Source of the DNA: Pogonophryne albipinna
Taxonomy: Eukaryota; Chordata; Actinopteri; Perciformes; Artedidraconidae
Assembly (NCBI GenBank): GCA_028583405.1
Contig: CM053248.1
Location: 27,426,769 to 27,490,768, forward strand
Length of the DNA stretch: 64,000 bases
Direction of reading: 5' to 3'
Positions 1 through 12,200 of this stretch are shown in pieces. Numbering within the stretch: position 1 is the stretch's first letter; each line of letters opens with the position of its first letter. A program made the translations under genes and the position numbers. The notes beneath the pieces are model-generated. The model saw nothing but the letters and a program-made list of their open reading frames with translations. It did no database searches and was not told where the DNA came from.

Positions 1-94
1 TGGAGTTCTTTGTACATATAGCACATTGTAAACAGGGATTCGAAAGTGCGATTAAAAGCAATTATAATAATATTGTGTGTGCTTTGGAACATAC

Positions 95-223
95 TGGTTA
101 AAGAGGACTCTGGAGCGGACGATAAACTTGAAGATGTACTCCAGAGCCTTCATGGCCCTCAGCAGCTGCTCCGTCAGCTTCTCAGCGTTGTCCACGTAGT
201 TCTTCAGAACTTTGGTCAGCTTC
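95..223 (-). CDS. dock1: dock1 exon 22 (last in window)
   Basis: 129 bp. It encodes [20 protein letters not shown] then [22 protein letters not shown] plus two bases (residues 712-754). Acceptor TTGCAG, donor GTATGT. Bases 1-94 are the start of the next intron; the gene continues left of the window. Confidence 0.96.
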
Positions 224-3200
224 CTGCAAACACAATAGCATAGTCTGTTAACTCTTCTCAACACAGAACGGGATGTACAGTAATTCATTACTGCGGTCGT
301 CAGTGTAGGCAGGATCACTAACTCACGTGTATGCCAGAGTGGCGCTGAAATGCTTTCGAATGTAGGTCTCCAGGACAGGGTTAAAGTGCTGGAACTTTCT
401 GTCTGCTATGAGCCCGATAATGAACACCTGTCAGAGAACAGAGATATATTCATTAGAATGTAAAGCACGTGGCTCATAATGGAGAGGAGGACAAACTGCC
501 TGTCCTACTCAATATGCTGAAATATAACAAGATTGCATTTGGACAGAATATGATTTCCTCTCAATCCCCTAGCATACAGAAAATCTAGGGCCCAAGAAGT
601 GTTAATTAAACTACACCCGATGATGTTAGGCATGGTGAATAGGATTCTGTCAGGTAGTTCGTCGTGTATTGAATCAAGTACTTAGTAGTAGGCTTCTTTC
701 TTTTAAACTACTTTGCGCTGTATCTTTCAGTTTAGTGACAAACTTAATGTCAGACAAACATGAGATATGCAACCCTTTCGCTACAAATGTATGCAGTTCA
801 TGTTATTTTACCAAAAAATGGGGAAACATTTGTGAGCCACAATGTTCATATTATATTGTGTATATTGTTTGGGCTCCGTTAACTAATACTTTCACAAATT
901 AAATACATGTAACATTCACACCGTTATAGCGTACAAATGGCAACTATTTTAGCCAAGAGTCAAGACCCATATTGATTTTGTTTTTCAAATGTACTGAAGA
1001 ATATGTGAAGGTCCAAATGCTTGTGGACATCTCTGCAGTGTGGTGTACAGATGCAGGTAGGTGTCCCAGTTGAGGCATTCTCCACCGAGACATACCTCTG
1101 GCACACACTCAACATTCTGGGGAGGAATTAAGGTGTTTACTCTGCATACTTCACTTCTGCTGTCACAAAACATGTTTCCAAATTGAGTTTTTATTTTTTT
1201 ATAGACTCTTGTAGCAAGGATAAATCATGCTCAAACAGTTACTAAAAAAAGTGTATGATATTATTCTTATGATACTTTGTCGAATGTACTTGTATCTCCT
1301 ATAGTGTAGAGCTTCCTCTTAGAACCAGAGATAGGTAGCTGCAAACAAACAGGTTTTTGTTGTTGTGAGATCAAAGGGGCCGACACACAGAGCAAAGATG
1401 CCAGTCAAAAGGAGGGTTTGGCATGTGAAAGATCAGACAATATTTTATATTTGCATCCGAGTTGGGAATGCGTAAAAGTGTTAGTTTCCACTGACAAGAA
1501 GCTCTGCTGGTTTGCATTCTTCTCTGATGTTATTGTTTGCTTCGTTACTTGCCAAGGCATCGAACACCAGAGTATCAAAAGTGTCACTGTCGGAGTTTTC
1601 CATCATGATGTTGAAGAGAGCATCCAGAGTGTCTTGCAGGAACTAGAATGACAGATGCATAGCATGTTGTGGCAGGCAAACAATAAAACAAAGCAATAAA
1701 GAAGAAACATGGATATTGAAAGTCTCCCTCTCACTGTAAAATGCCAGAACTGCTTTCACAGCTCTTTCAGATCAAACTGATAATCATTTCGTTCTTTAAG
1801 GGAGGACATTTCCCACCCAGCTGGTGACATTTAAGCAATAAAAGGGCCAGTCCAATGTATCTGTTATATCAAGAAGAATTAACATAAACATCCTTCTACA
1901 CAAGGTGAGATGTATTGTGATTTCTGGGGTGTTTTTGCTATATTCAACAGAGTGGATGCAGAAAATCAGTAGGGAGACGTGGTGGGCATTAACCTTATTG
2001 GATGAATAAAATACATCCCAAATAGAGCCAGGCCAAAGAGTTTAAATAGTTATCCTAATAGTGATACTATAAGAACATTTTATAATGTTCTGTAAATATC
2101 ACAACAGGGAAAAAATGTACAGTTAATGTCAAATGCAATGCAATGTGTTAGAACACTCGAGAGCCTTTATTTAGTTCATCTTTAGTGTAATAGTTGTTGT
2201 ATATCATTGTTCTTCCACTGAGAGTTGATAATATTATTTTATTTTCAAGCCATAATTCCAAAAACCCAGTGTGCAAATATGTCAAATATGAATCTACAAA
2301 AGCTATATGATGGACCAATATGGGATGTGAAGTCCAGCTTTGACAGGGCTGTCAATAAGAGCCCATACAATGGCTTGTTTCTGGGGGTGCTGCTGACAGG
2401 GAAATGATTACCAACTATACACATCCTCCTTCTCAGGGGAAACATGCTTCATTTACTCAGCCAATTCTGAGGCAAGGTGAAAACAGATGTAAAGTGTCAG
2501 AAACGGAGCCATCACTCTGTACTTCGCTTGGTCTGTCATTCTGGGATGGATAAGATTCATGGTGCTCTTAACGAGAAACAAACACACTGTTCACTGCGCA
2601 GAGTTTAAAGCCCGATGCAATCTCACAAAGATCAGACCGCGAGACGGGGACGAGAGAGGAGTCACTACGGGTAACCATTTAAAAGCCTCCCGGGAGTTTG
2701 ATCTAATCTTTATTCATAGTATCTGATATGCAGCCAACCCCCTTTACAATGTATACCCTGTTGATGAATTGTCTTTTAAATGCCAAGCTGCCAAAGTGTT
2801 ATCTAATTGCACACCGGCAGCCTCGGAGCGCTTTGGAGAGATTGAGTGCTAATGCGCTGGTAATAATAATCACACCCCTGTGGTTTAATGAACTGGTCTC
2901 GCTGTGGCTGACACATCTATCAGGTCGGATCAGAACTGTCTGATCTGAAGGACTTCCTGTGATACGCTGCAATCTGACAGACCCCCAGCGTGCTTATGTT
3001 AAACTTTATCTAGAGTTATTTATTCATCTGCCCCACGCTGGGCCTTTAAGAGCCTTCCTACACTTCTGACAGCAGGTCATCTCCCGCCCTTCAGTTCGCT
3101 GTGTGTGTGCGCTACCTCCACACTGTAAATAAAAACTAGCAACCTGTTCCTTAGACAGGCAGTGAAACAATTTGTGCAAACTGCTGCAAAAGAGCTTCAG

Positions 3201-6200
3201 GAACACTAATGTTTGTGACTGTAATGTTTGTCACCAGCTGTTGAGCTATTTGTATCCAGACAATAGAATGAGGTACATTTTCAGGATATAGAAATGACTA
3301 CGGTCATTTAGTTTTCGCTTCAGCTTTGAATGTGACTCTTCAGAATGAATTTCGTCCTCTGACCTTGACGACTTCGCCCCCCTCCACCTTCATCAGCTGA
3401 CGGAGGTTCTGCTGCAGCAGGCTGATGTTGGAGCGCCACTTCAGCAGGCCAAGTAAGTCCACTGAAACAAAGAAAGAAACAAAAAAGCACAGCATGACAT
3501 TTGTCCTGCCAATGGATAGACAGCGTGAAGAGAGATGGAGAGGCAGCGAGAAATGACAATTAAGATTGAACATTTGAAGTAGAGCTGTGGGGCCGGAAGT
3601 TTTCCCCAAACATACAAGTCAGTTTGAAAATGTCCCAGACACAACTTGAGTATAAGACTTAATTATTGAAAATGTATTTGGGAACAAGAGGATGAGTCAT
3701 GATGTAATTAATCACGCTAGATGGAGCGCTCGTTCAAACCAATTTTGGCAGTTTATCGAATTGGGACTGTTGCGGCACTGAGTTTGTTAGCCATGTGAGC
3801 AGCCTTTAGATAAAAAAAAATTAAAGTTGAAAGATATTGGATTAATAATTGATCAACAGAGTAATTGTCTCAGCTATAGTCCAGTCCACATGTAAGGCAG
3901 AGAGAGACACTTCTTATGGCAGATTCATGTTGTTTCTATAAAAACCAGTTATACCAAGGAAAACATGGTTTATAGAGACGCCTCTGTGGGACCCTTGCCT
4001 CCATCTGCTTTATTATAATTGAATGTAGCATTGAATGTAGCATTGGAGCTGGGGTTCAGTTAATGCCCCAAAAATATGTTAATTAGAGTATGAAAGTGTG
4101 ACTTCAGAGTACAACATTTGCCGGATCTTCTGCCTCTTTAGGCGCTAAAAGGAATCCCCCAAGTGTTCTTCTTAAACCCCCCCTTCTAGTCGCATTGTCT
4201 GAGCTCAGTAGAATGAATTGAGGAAGGAAAATTATTTTGTAACTTAGTCTAATTTGCTTTTGAAACATTGAGGATCTAATTATTTGAATGAGGTCTATGA
4301 AGTGTTAGAACGAGGACATTGATTAACCGCAAACCCTTTTTTCTGACTTACAGATATCCCCTTCCCAATGTATGTCTATAGGTAAAAAAAAGCGTGACGT
4401 TGTTGATGGACCCATTGACATCAGGTGAAAGACCCAGATATCCTCAGTTTGGCCACTTTGTCGAAGCCATGCACTCTTCCTGGGGCCATGGCTGCTCCCT
4501 CTCTCCGCTCACCATGCCTGATCAGCTATGTGAGGACCAATCGTGCGTGGTGAGACAGTGATATATGCCTGTCATCTGCAAACCTGACAACCTATCGGGC
4601 TTCAGTTACAAGATCCCATCTCAACTACCAAGGATCCCACTCCCCAAGGAGACATACAGTTGCAAGAAAAAGTATGTGAACCCTTTGGAATTACCTGGAT
4701 TTCTGCATAAGTTGGTCATAAAATGTGTTCTGATCTTCATCTAAGTCACAACAAAATACCACACAAACAATTATATGTTTTCATGTTTTTATTGAACACA
4801 CCATGTAAACATTCACAGTGCAGGGTGGAAAAAGTATGTGAACCCCTAGGCTAAAGACTTCTTCAAGAGCTAATTGGAGTCAGGAGTCAGCCAACCTGGA
4901 GTCCAATCAATGAGACGAGATTGGAGGTGTTGGTTAAAGCTGTTCTGCCCTATAAAAAATACACTCCAGTTTTGAATTTGCTATTCTTAAGAAGCATTGC
5001 CAGATGTGAACCATGCCTCGCACAAAAGAGCTCTCACCTACGATTAAGAATTGTTGACTTGCATAAAGCTGGAAAGGGTTACAAAAGTATCTCTGAAAGC
5101 CTTGATGTTCATCAGTCCACGGTAAGACAAATTGTCTATAAATGGAGAAAGTTCAGCACTGTTGCTACTCTCCCTAGGAGTGGCCGTCCTGTAAAGATGA
5201 CTGCAAGAGCACAGCGCAGAATGCTCAATGAGGTGAAGAAGAATCCTAGAGTGTCAGCTAGAGACTTAAAGAAATCTCTGGCACATGCTAACATCTCTGT
5301 TGACGAATCTACGATACGTAAAACACTGAACAAGAATGGAGTTCATGGGAGGACACCACGGAGGAAGCCACTGCTGTCCAGAAAAAACATTGCTGCACAT
5401 TTGAAGTTTGCAAAAGAGCACCTGGATGTAAAATATTCTGTGGACAGATGAAACCAAAGTTGAGTTGTTTGGAAGGAACACACAACGCTATGTGTCAAAG
5501 AATAGATTTCAAAATACTGCTGCTGGTTTATAAAGCACTGAATGGTTTAGGCCCAAAATACATTTCTGACCTCCTGCTAAATTATGAACCATCCAGATCT
5601 CTCAGGTCTTCAGGGACTGGTCAGCTTTCTGTCCCCAGAGTCAGAACTAAACATGGAGAAGCAGCGTTTAGTTATTATGCTCCAAATATCTGGAACAAAC
5701 TCCCAGAAACCTGCAGGTCCGCTGCAACTCTGACTACTTTTAAATCCAGGCTGAAGACTTTTCTTTTTGTCGCTGCTTTTAATTGAACTATTCACATCTT
5801 AGACTGCACTGTAACTTTTATCCATGTATTTTTTTCTTTTAATATTTCTTTTATTAGCTTTTCTTTTTAATGACTGTTTTTAAATGCCTTTGTCTTAATG
5901 TCTTTCGTTTTTTGTAAAGCACTTTGAATTGCCTTGTGTTGAAAAGTGCTATATAAATAAACTTGCCTTGCCTTGCCTATGTGTGGAGAATCCAAAGGGT
6001 TCACATACTTTTTCTTGCAACTGTACATTTGAAAATTGACGGTTGCAGCTCAGAAAGACAAATGAGAATAAATCATCGGGGAGCTTGTTCCCACTGTAGC
6101 ACTGCTGTTGGAGGCCACACCATCTGTAGCACATGGGACAGTGAGGGGGGGTGGGAGGTATTGTTTGCATTCAGGAAAAGTGCCTTCAAAACTTTCTTTT

Positions 6201-9200
6201 TCGTCAGCCGGATTTAAAAGCAGCAAAGCTGGCAGATGTGTTAAAATGATTAATTCTGGGACAATAGGTAAAACTGTCAGCGCATAACAGTTATCAAAAC
6301 GCCTTTAAATCTCGATTTCAATGTTTATTTGCAGTACATCTTGCCTGACAAGAGCATTTTTGTTTTCTTAATTACAAGAAAATGCAACCAATAAAGTAGT
6401 CCGAATAGATTGTTATTTTTATTTAATAGTTACAACCTTGTTTTTGGATATAAAATGTGAAAGTGCAGGTTTTGCACAGTGATGTAAGAGTAAATTCACA
6501 CTGTACAAAAACGTACTTCTCTACCGTGCGACTTGTCTTGGTAGGAATAGGATGCGAATCCACCTGTATATAAAGCAAGCAGTCTGTTGCAAGGGTCATT
6601 CAAGTGTCGTCGTCCCCCTGTGGGCAACCAGTTAGTCTGAAGCTAATATGAATCCAACCAATAATGGAGGGAGAAGTATAGACACAATTACAGGCGCGAA
6701 AATCACGTGTTTTTTATTATCGGTTAATATGTTGATTAACAAGAAATGTATTCATTATTTGTTCTCTATATCGAAAAAAAATTAATGTCACCAGAGACAA
6801 ATGAGAGATTCTTAAATTGCGAATTTTGATTAGGGCAGCAAAGGCTCAGGATGTAGAGCGGGATGTCGTGCTAATAACTCGGTGCCTTGGGCAAGACATT
6901 GGACCACAGCGGTCTCAATGGTCAGGCAATGTTTTTGACGAAAGTGCAATATGTCTATCGGAGCACAAGATCACATATGAACAGCAAATACATTTTGAAC
7001 ATTTAGCCTCATGATTTAAAAGGTTAATGTTAACATTGTTTGTCTCTCAACTCTTTGTTGACTTAAAAACACTGTTGGAGGGGGAAGATTATGTAAAATT
7101 GTAGAAAAGGGAAATTAGAAACAAATAGTGAGCGAGTGAGTGAGCGAGTGAGTGAGCGAGTGAGTGAGTGAGTGAACTAGGTGTTTAGAGTTTTAAAGAG
7201 CCTCCAGGTTTTAATAAAGCAGTCAGACTGCAGCACAGACAAAGAGAGATTGGCTCGGCTTGCTTTATTAAAATAACTTATACCTTTTCCTAGATCTTCA
7301 GTGTGAGATGAAACCCCATGGGAACACACACTCACAAGCACACAAACACACACAGCTCTGTGTTTAATCAATCTCAGTGAACAAGGCAGCGTGATCCCAG
7401 AGCACCTATTGGTGCCATGCAAATTAACAGCACAAAGTGCCAGGTAAATATCAGCTGCTCTACTGGGCTGAATCTTCTCACCAGGACACACACTGCTGCT
7501 CTCACACAGAAAACAGGAAGCTTGGAAAGGAAGGTAATGTGGATAAGAAAATGCTACAGAATGATTTCTTCCTGTGTTTTATACTGTCCTTCTACAGTTT
7601 AAAGACAACGGTTAGAGCTCCTGACATTGCTTCCCCCTATATATTGTAATGAGTGTGGGCAGGTTCTGCTTCTGTAACTAAGGCTGACATCACCACCCAC
7701 TGAGCAGAGTAGGAGGGCACACACGACTGTATTTTAATGAAAACTTCATACCGCAGACTAAACTTAATAACCCTCAGAGGGAACGTTACTGAAACAACAC
7801 AGAACGCCCCCTTCTTTCATACAATATACTAAGCAGCACTTTATGACAAAACTATGAAGAAAAGGGAAGATCTAACCGTGGCTGTTCTGGGGTCTTCAGT
7901 GTTCCACTAACCGAGGCTTTTAAACAGTTCTTGTGCATGTTATCCGAGCCACATTTAGGAGAGCAACAAGGAAAAATAGACTTTTCTCTCGCATGCTGTT
8001 ATCTGGTATCTTTCAAGATGTTCTACAAGGTAAAAATAAGGCCTCCATATTAGTATGTGGCTGGCAGAGGAGGATTTCTACTGAAGATTGATGCAGACAG
8101 CTGTTCCTCTTCTGCAAATTCATATTCATATAACTTTATCATATCATATTTCACAGTGTATTCAGTGAGTGCTCTGATGCCGCAAAGGGCTCAACCATGC
8201 AAAACATACATTTGCGTCAACGATTCACCTTAAGCATTTCCATTCAACATAGCCTTGTCTGACTATTTAAAATGATCCTTGCATTAAAATGTATAAAAAC
8301 ATTAGAGGCTTATTCAAACAGGTTGTTGAGTTGGGCAGGTACATCTATGAATTACTATGCCAGTCAAAGTAAGCCTGCAGTGAATGTGTCGCTTCTTCAT
8401 TTTTATTCCCTTTGAGGCTGCGGCCAAAAAGCACTGAGAGGAATGAGGAAGCATTCATTTCCGCTCTAATTAAAATGGTGACCAAACAAAGCAAAGAGTG
8501 CAGAGGAAAGCAAACCATCACACAATCATCACTAGGACTACCGTGTTATGAACACAATCTGGAAATACCAACATGCCCAGGAAGGGTTAACAGCAATGTC
8601 TGTTGGGGTTTATGAACATGTATCATGTCAAGGGAGAACAGAGGAGGCCAAAGTCCTTTAGACATGAGCCACAGGGCAGCGATGGGGATTTCCCCAGCTT
8701 AATGAGTGTAGATCTTCTCAGGATCCATGGAAATGACTCCACCTGATGACAGCAGTATACAGAGCAGTATTCGAGATGGAGTGAAATGTACTGACTGATA
8801 GAGGGGAGTTGAGGAAGAGAAAGTAAGTAAGTAAGAAGGGGAAATGGATGAAAGACAAAGGACAAACGTTCAACATGTGTTCACGTTTGAAGTCCAGGTG
8901 AGAAATCCCGGGGTCTTACTCTAAGTAGCATGTGCATGGTGAATGGACTGCATCTATAAAGCACGTATTTAGCCTTTGAGACTACTCGAAGCACCTTTTA
9001 CAGTATTGACCACACACAAATTCATGCAGAGACAGAGGGTACCAGACAAGCCACCTGCACATCAAGAGAGAGCTAAATGTAAACAAACTCACACGCAGTC
9101 AGGACCTACAGTATATGGGGCTTAGTATCTTGCCGTAGGACATTTTGACCACAGGGGTCAGTAAAACCCCAGCCTTCTGATTGTCTGCCCTATGAATAAG

Positions 9201-12200
9201 TTGTCTTTAAAAGTCAGGCACTTTAACCCAAGGTTGGTTTTAAAATCCAGGGTCTATGTCGTTGAAATAGATTTTGATATGCATTTTTCCTTCAGTGAGT
9301 GCTTTTCTTCAAAGTACATTTAAAAATGAGGGTGATCATTTGGGCTAATACAAGAGTTTCCTTAAAAATCGGCTTTAGGGTTAGAACACTTAGGTGAAGA
9401 CCTTGATTATCATAACTAAATGTATAATGTTAAAGATCCGTGGGGACCCTAACAAATGTGCTTTGTAGAGAAGAAAGTGAAAGAGCCCAGAGTGTGAAAA
9501 AGACACAATAGTTGACTGAAGTATAGAGGTTATTACCGTTCTGTGTGAGTTTGGTGGAGCAGACCAGGGTGGCGATCTGGAAGGAGTCCTTGCTGATGGT
9601 GCAGTTGCCCAGGTTCTGGGTGTTTTTCCCGGTGGTGGAGTAGCCCTTCTCCTCCAGCTCCATCTTGGTGGCAGGCAAGTTCAGGTACAGAGAGGAGTCT
9701 TCCAGCTTCTTTGCTTCAGCCTGAAGAGAAATCCATATCAAGTGTTGTGAACTATAACTTTTCTCAATAGAGCAAGAATAATTACAAAACTCAACTGCAG
9801 TGTGAGATTAGACAAATCTAATAGTGGGATTGTGTTCCTACATTAAATGTTATATTAAGATAATTAGCAAAGGTATCATTATACCATTTTAATCGAAGGT
9901 AATTTCATTTCACTGAGGGGGTTGATGTGTACAAAATATACAATCCTACATAGAAGGCAGGGAAGCTGTTATTACGCAGCTCCTCATAATACGGGCAAAT
10001 GTTCTACCCTAGAGTCTTTTTGTGGGCCAGCCCTGCAGGTTTGCAGCCGGTAACAAACAAACAAACCAGAAGTGACTTGGGCTCGTTCATATTTACCTTA
10101 TACACGATGAGATCATGCTCGCCGTCCCTCAGGGTCGTCCCATCGTACCTCATCAACTTCACGAAAGACAATGCGAATATCTTCTCCGATTTGTCTTTGG
10201 CTGTGGGAGGAAGAAGAGACACATGAGAAGGACAGAAAACCGTCAGAGGGAAGGAGATGTAAATCACTGCATTTCATTCATACATACTTTGGTTTTTGGT
10301 GTATATATAAAAATATATTCAGGTGTATCAATATGGTGTTTTTTTTAAGAATGCAGGGAGTGGTTAGAGACAGGCTCCTTTGCAGTAAACTATGCTGTAG
10401 GGCTTGCTTTACAACAAGTCATTAACAAGTTACAGACAATCCCAAATGTAAATCTCTACAGTACCGGCTCCGAGTGAGATCCTGAGCTGGCACAAGAATC
10501 TAATGTTAATGTCTGTATTAATGCTGTGTCTGTATCTGTGCACGAGTTGTTCATCACTGCAATTATACAAGGTTGCAAATGAACTGTGGATGGCAAAGAG
10601 CAGGTGGGATATGCTTACATTTTTTTTTTTAATTATAAGCCGATATATGCAGCCTCTGAACATTGATGTGATTATTATACAGGCATGGGTCTTTAGACAT
10701 ATGAAAATAAAAACAGAAGAAAGAAAAATGCTCATTGCTTGTGTGTATGTGCACACACACACACGTGAGACAGTGTATTGGGTTGTTGTGGGGAAGCGCT
10801 GCATAAACAAGCGAAAGAGTTATGACTTTGTCCTGTAACCAAGCGTTTGTATACGGCCGCATATATCATCATTGTGGATCAACAAGCTCAAATGTACGCG
10901 CAGGGTGACGTGATTCATCGAAGTATCTTGTGCATTCTATCTGCATAAATCCCCTCATTGGTTTGCTGTCTGCAGCCTCGCCGGTGAATAATTGCTGGGT
11001 TGGCATCAGAGGAACCAGCGGAGGGAAAACACTGCACGCATGTCACCCAGTTAAGAAAAATGTATAAGTGACTTTCTAAGGAAAGTAGAAACTCGGGATT
11101 CTGGGAAAGAGGTCAGTTTCAGGACAGCGACTCTCTTTCAGCTAATCAAAGTCAAGTTTGTAGGAAAGCTTTGTGGCCTTCTACCTCCAAGGTGGACTGT
11201 CACTTCACATTCATGTTAAATGTACTGTCCCCATCCTCTGCCCACTCACCAGGTCGTGACATAATGACAAATGGAACAGAAGTGAAAAGATGGCAAGGAT
11301 CTCTTACAGCTGCGGTGGCATCTGTGATAGCAGCCAACGGTCTGATGAGCCCTGACAGTGTTAGAGCGCTGGTCTGATTCTGAACCAGGGGCTGTGATAC
11401 AGAGCACATGAGCTGTAGCAGTGGCCCTTATTAGCAGGTATGTCACTCTGTGTTTCCACCAACAGTTCAGTCCTACTGAAGCTGGGAGCAGTGGAGGAGG
11501 CAGGAAGGACACAAGCAGGAGACGGCAGAGGCAGACAACTGAGAGGACTTGAGAAGTGCTTTGCTGGTAGAATGTAGACATTTCTTCACTTTGGCTTATT
11601 CTTATGTTCGCCGATTTCTTTTATTTTTAAATGATCATTGTGTGAGTCTGTAAAATACTATTTGTAGACTAGATCTAAACAGTTAATCAAAATCGTATAT
11701 TGTCATTAAAAAAATAGTACAGCTCCTGCGATAGTCAATAATGCAAATGTTCTTACATCTAAATTACCAATTTTTTCCAGGTTCAATAATAATGATTTCA
11801 ACATTGATATCGAACTGGAAGTCTGCCACACAGGGATATTGAAGAGAAATTGCATCAGTTGTCTTCCAGTACAATTAAAAGGGAGAAAACCAGCAGAGTG
11901 GTAAATGCAACAGATTTGATAGTGTTTATAGGCAGCCAAAACTCAGACAGCGTAGAGACATGGAAGTAACATGCGCACAGGTGTCTGCATAATGGGAAAC
12001 AAGTGTAAACACTGATAGGAAAATACAATGCATAAACCAAACCAATATTACCCGGCCAATGCAATCCAACTTATCTATCTATTGCCAATTGTTTGTGAGT
12101 AAAAGTGTGGTAGCATCATTATGCCCCTCAGGTCCCAGAGTCACTTGAGGTGAGCAAGTTTCTAAAGCAACCGTTGCAGCATGATAACAGCAAGTCGCAG

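Larger units (their letters stand above)
4657..6023 (+). mobile_element. Tc1-like DNA transposon, disrupted
   Basis: Flanked by TA target duplications (4655-4656 and 6024-6025). The outer 33 bases (CAGTTGCAAGAAAAAGTATG...) form a perfect terminal inverted repeat, and an inner copy of the same motif lies at about 4827-4850, giving the IR/DR layout of fish Tc1 elements. Inside is the N-terminal half of a Tc1 transposase with the paired helix-turn-helix DNA-binding region. The element is dead: the start region and the DDE region are in shifted frames, the C-terminal catalytic half is absent, and an L2 fragment is inserted at 5496-5976. It sits in dock1 intron 18. Confidence 0.9.

Noticed and set aside
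10430..10838. Overlapping long frames on both strands (126 and 111 codons)
   Set aside because: Intron sequence with CA repeats; neither shows similarity or splice signals.
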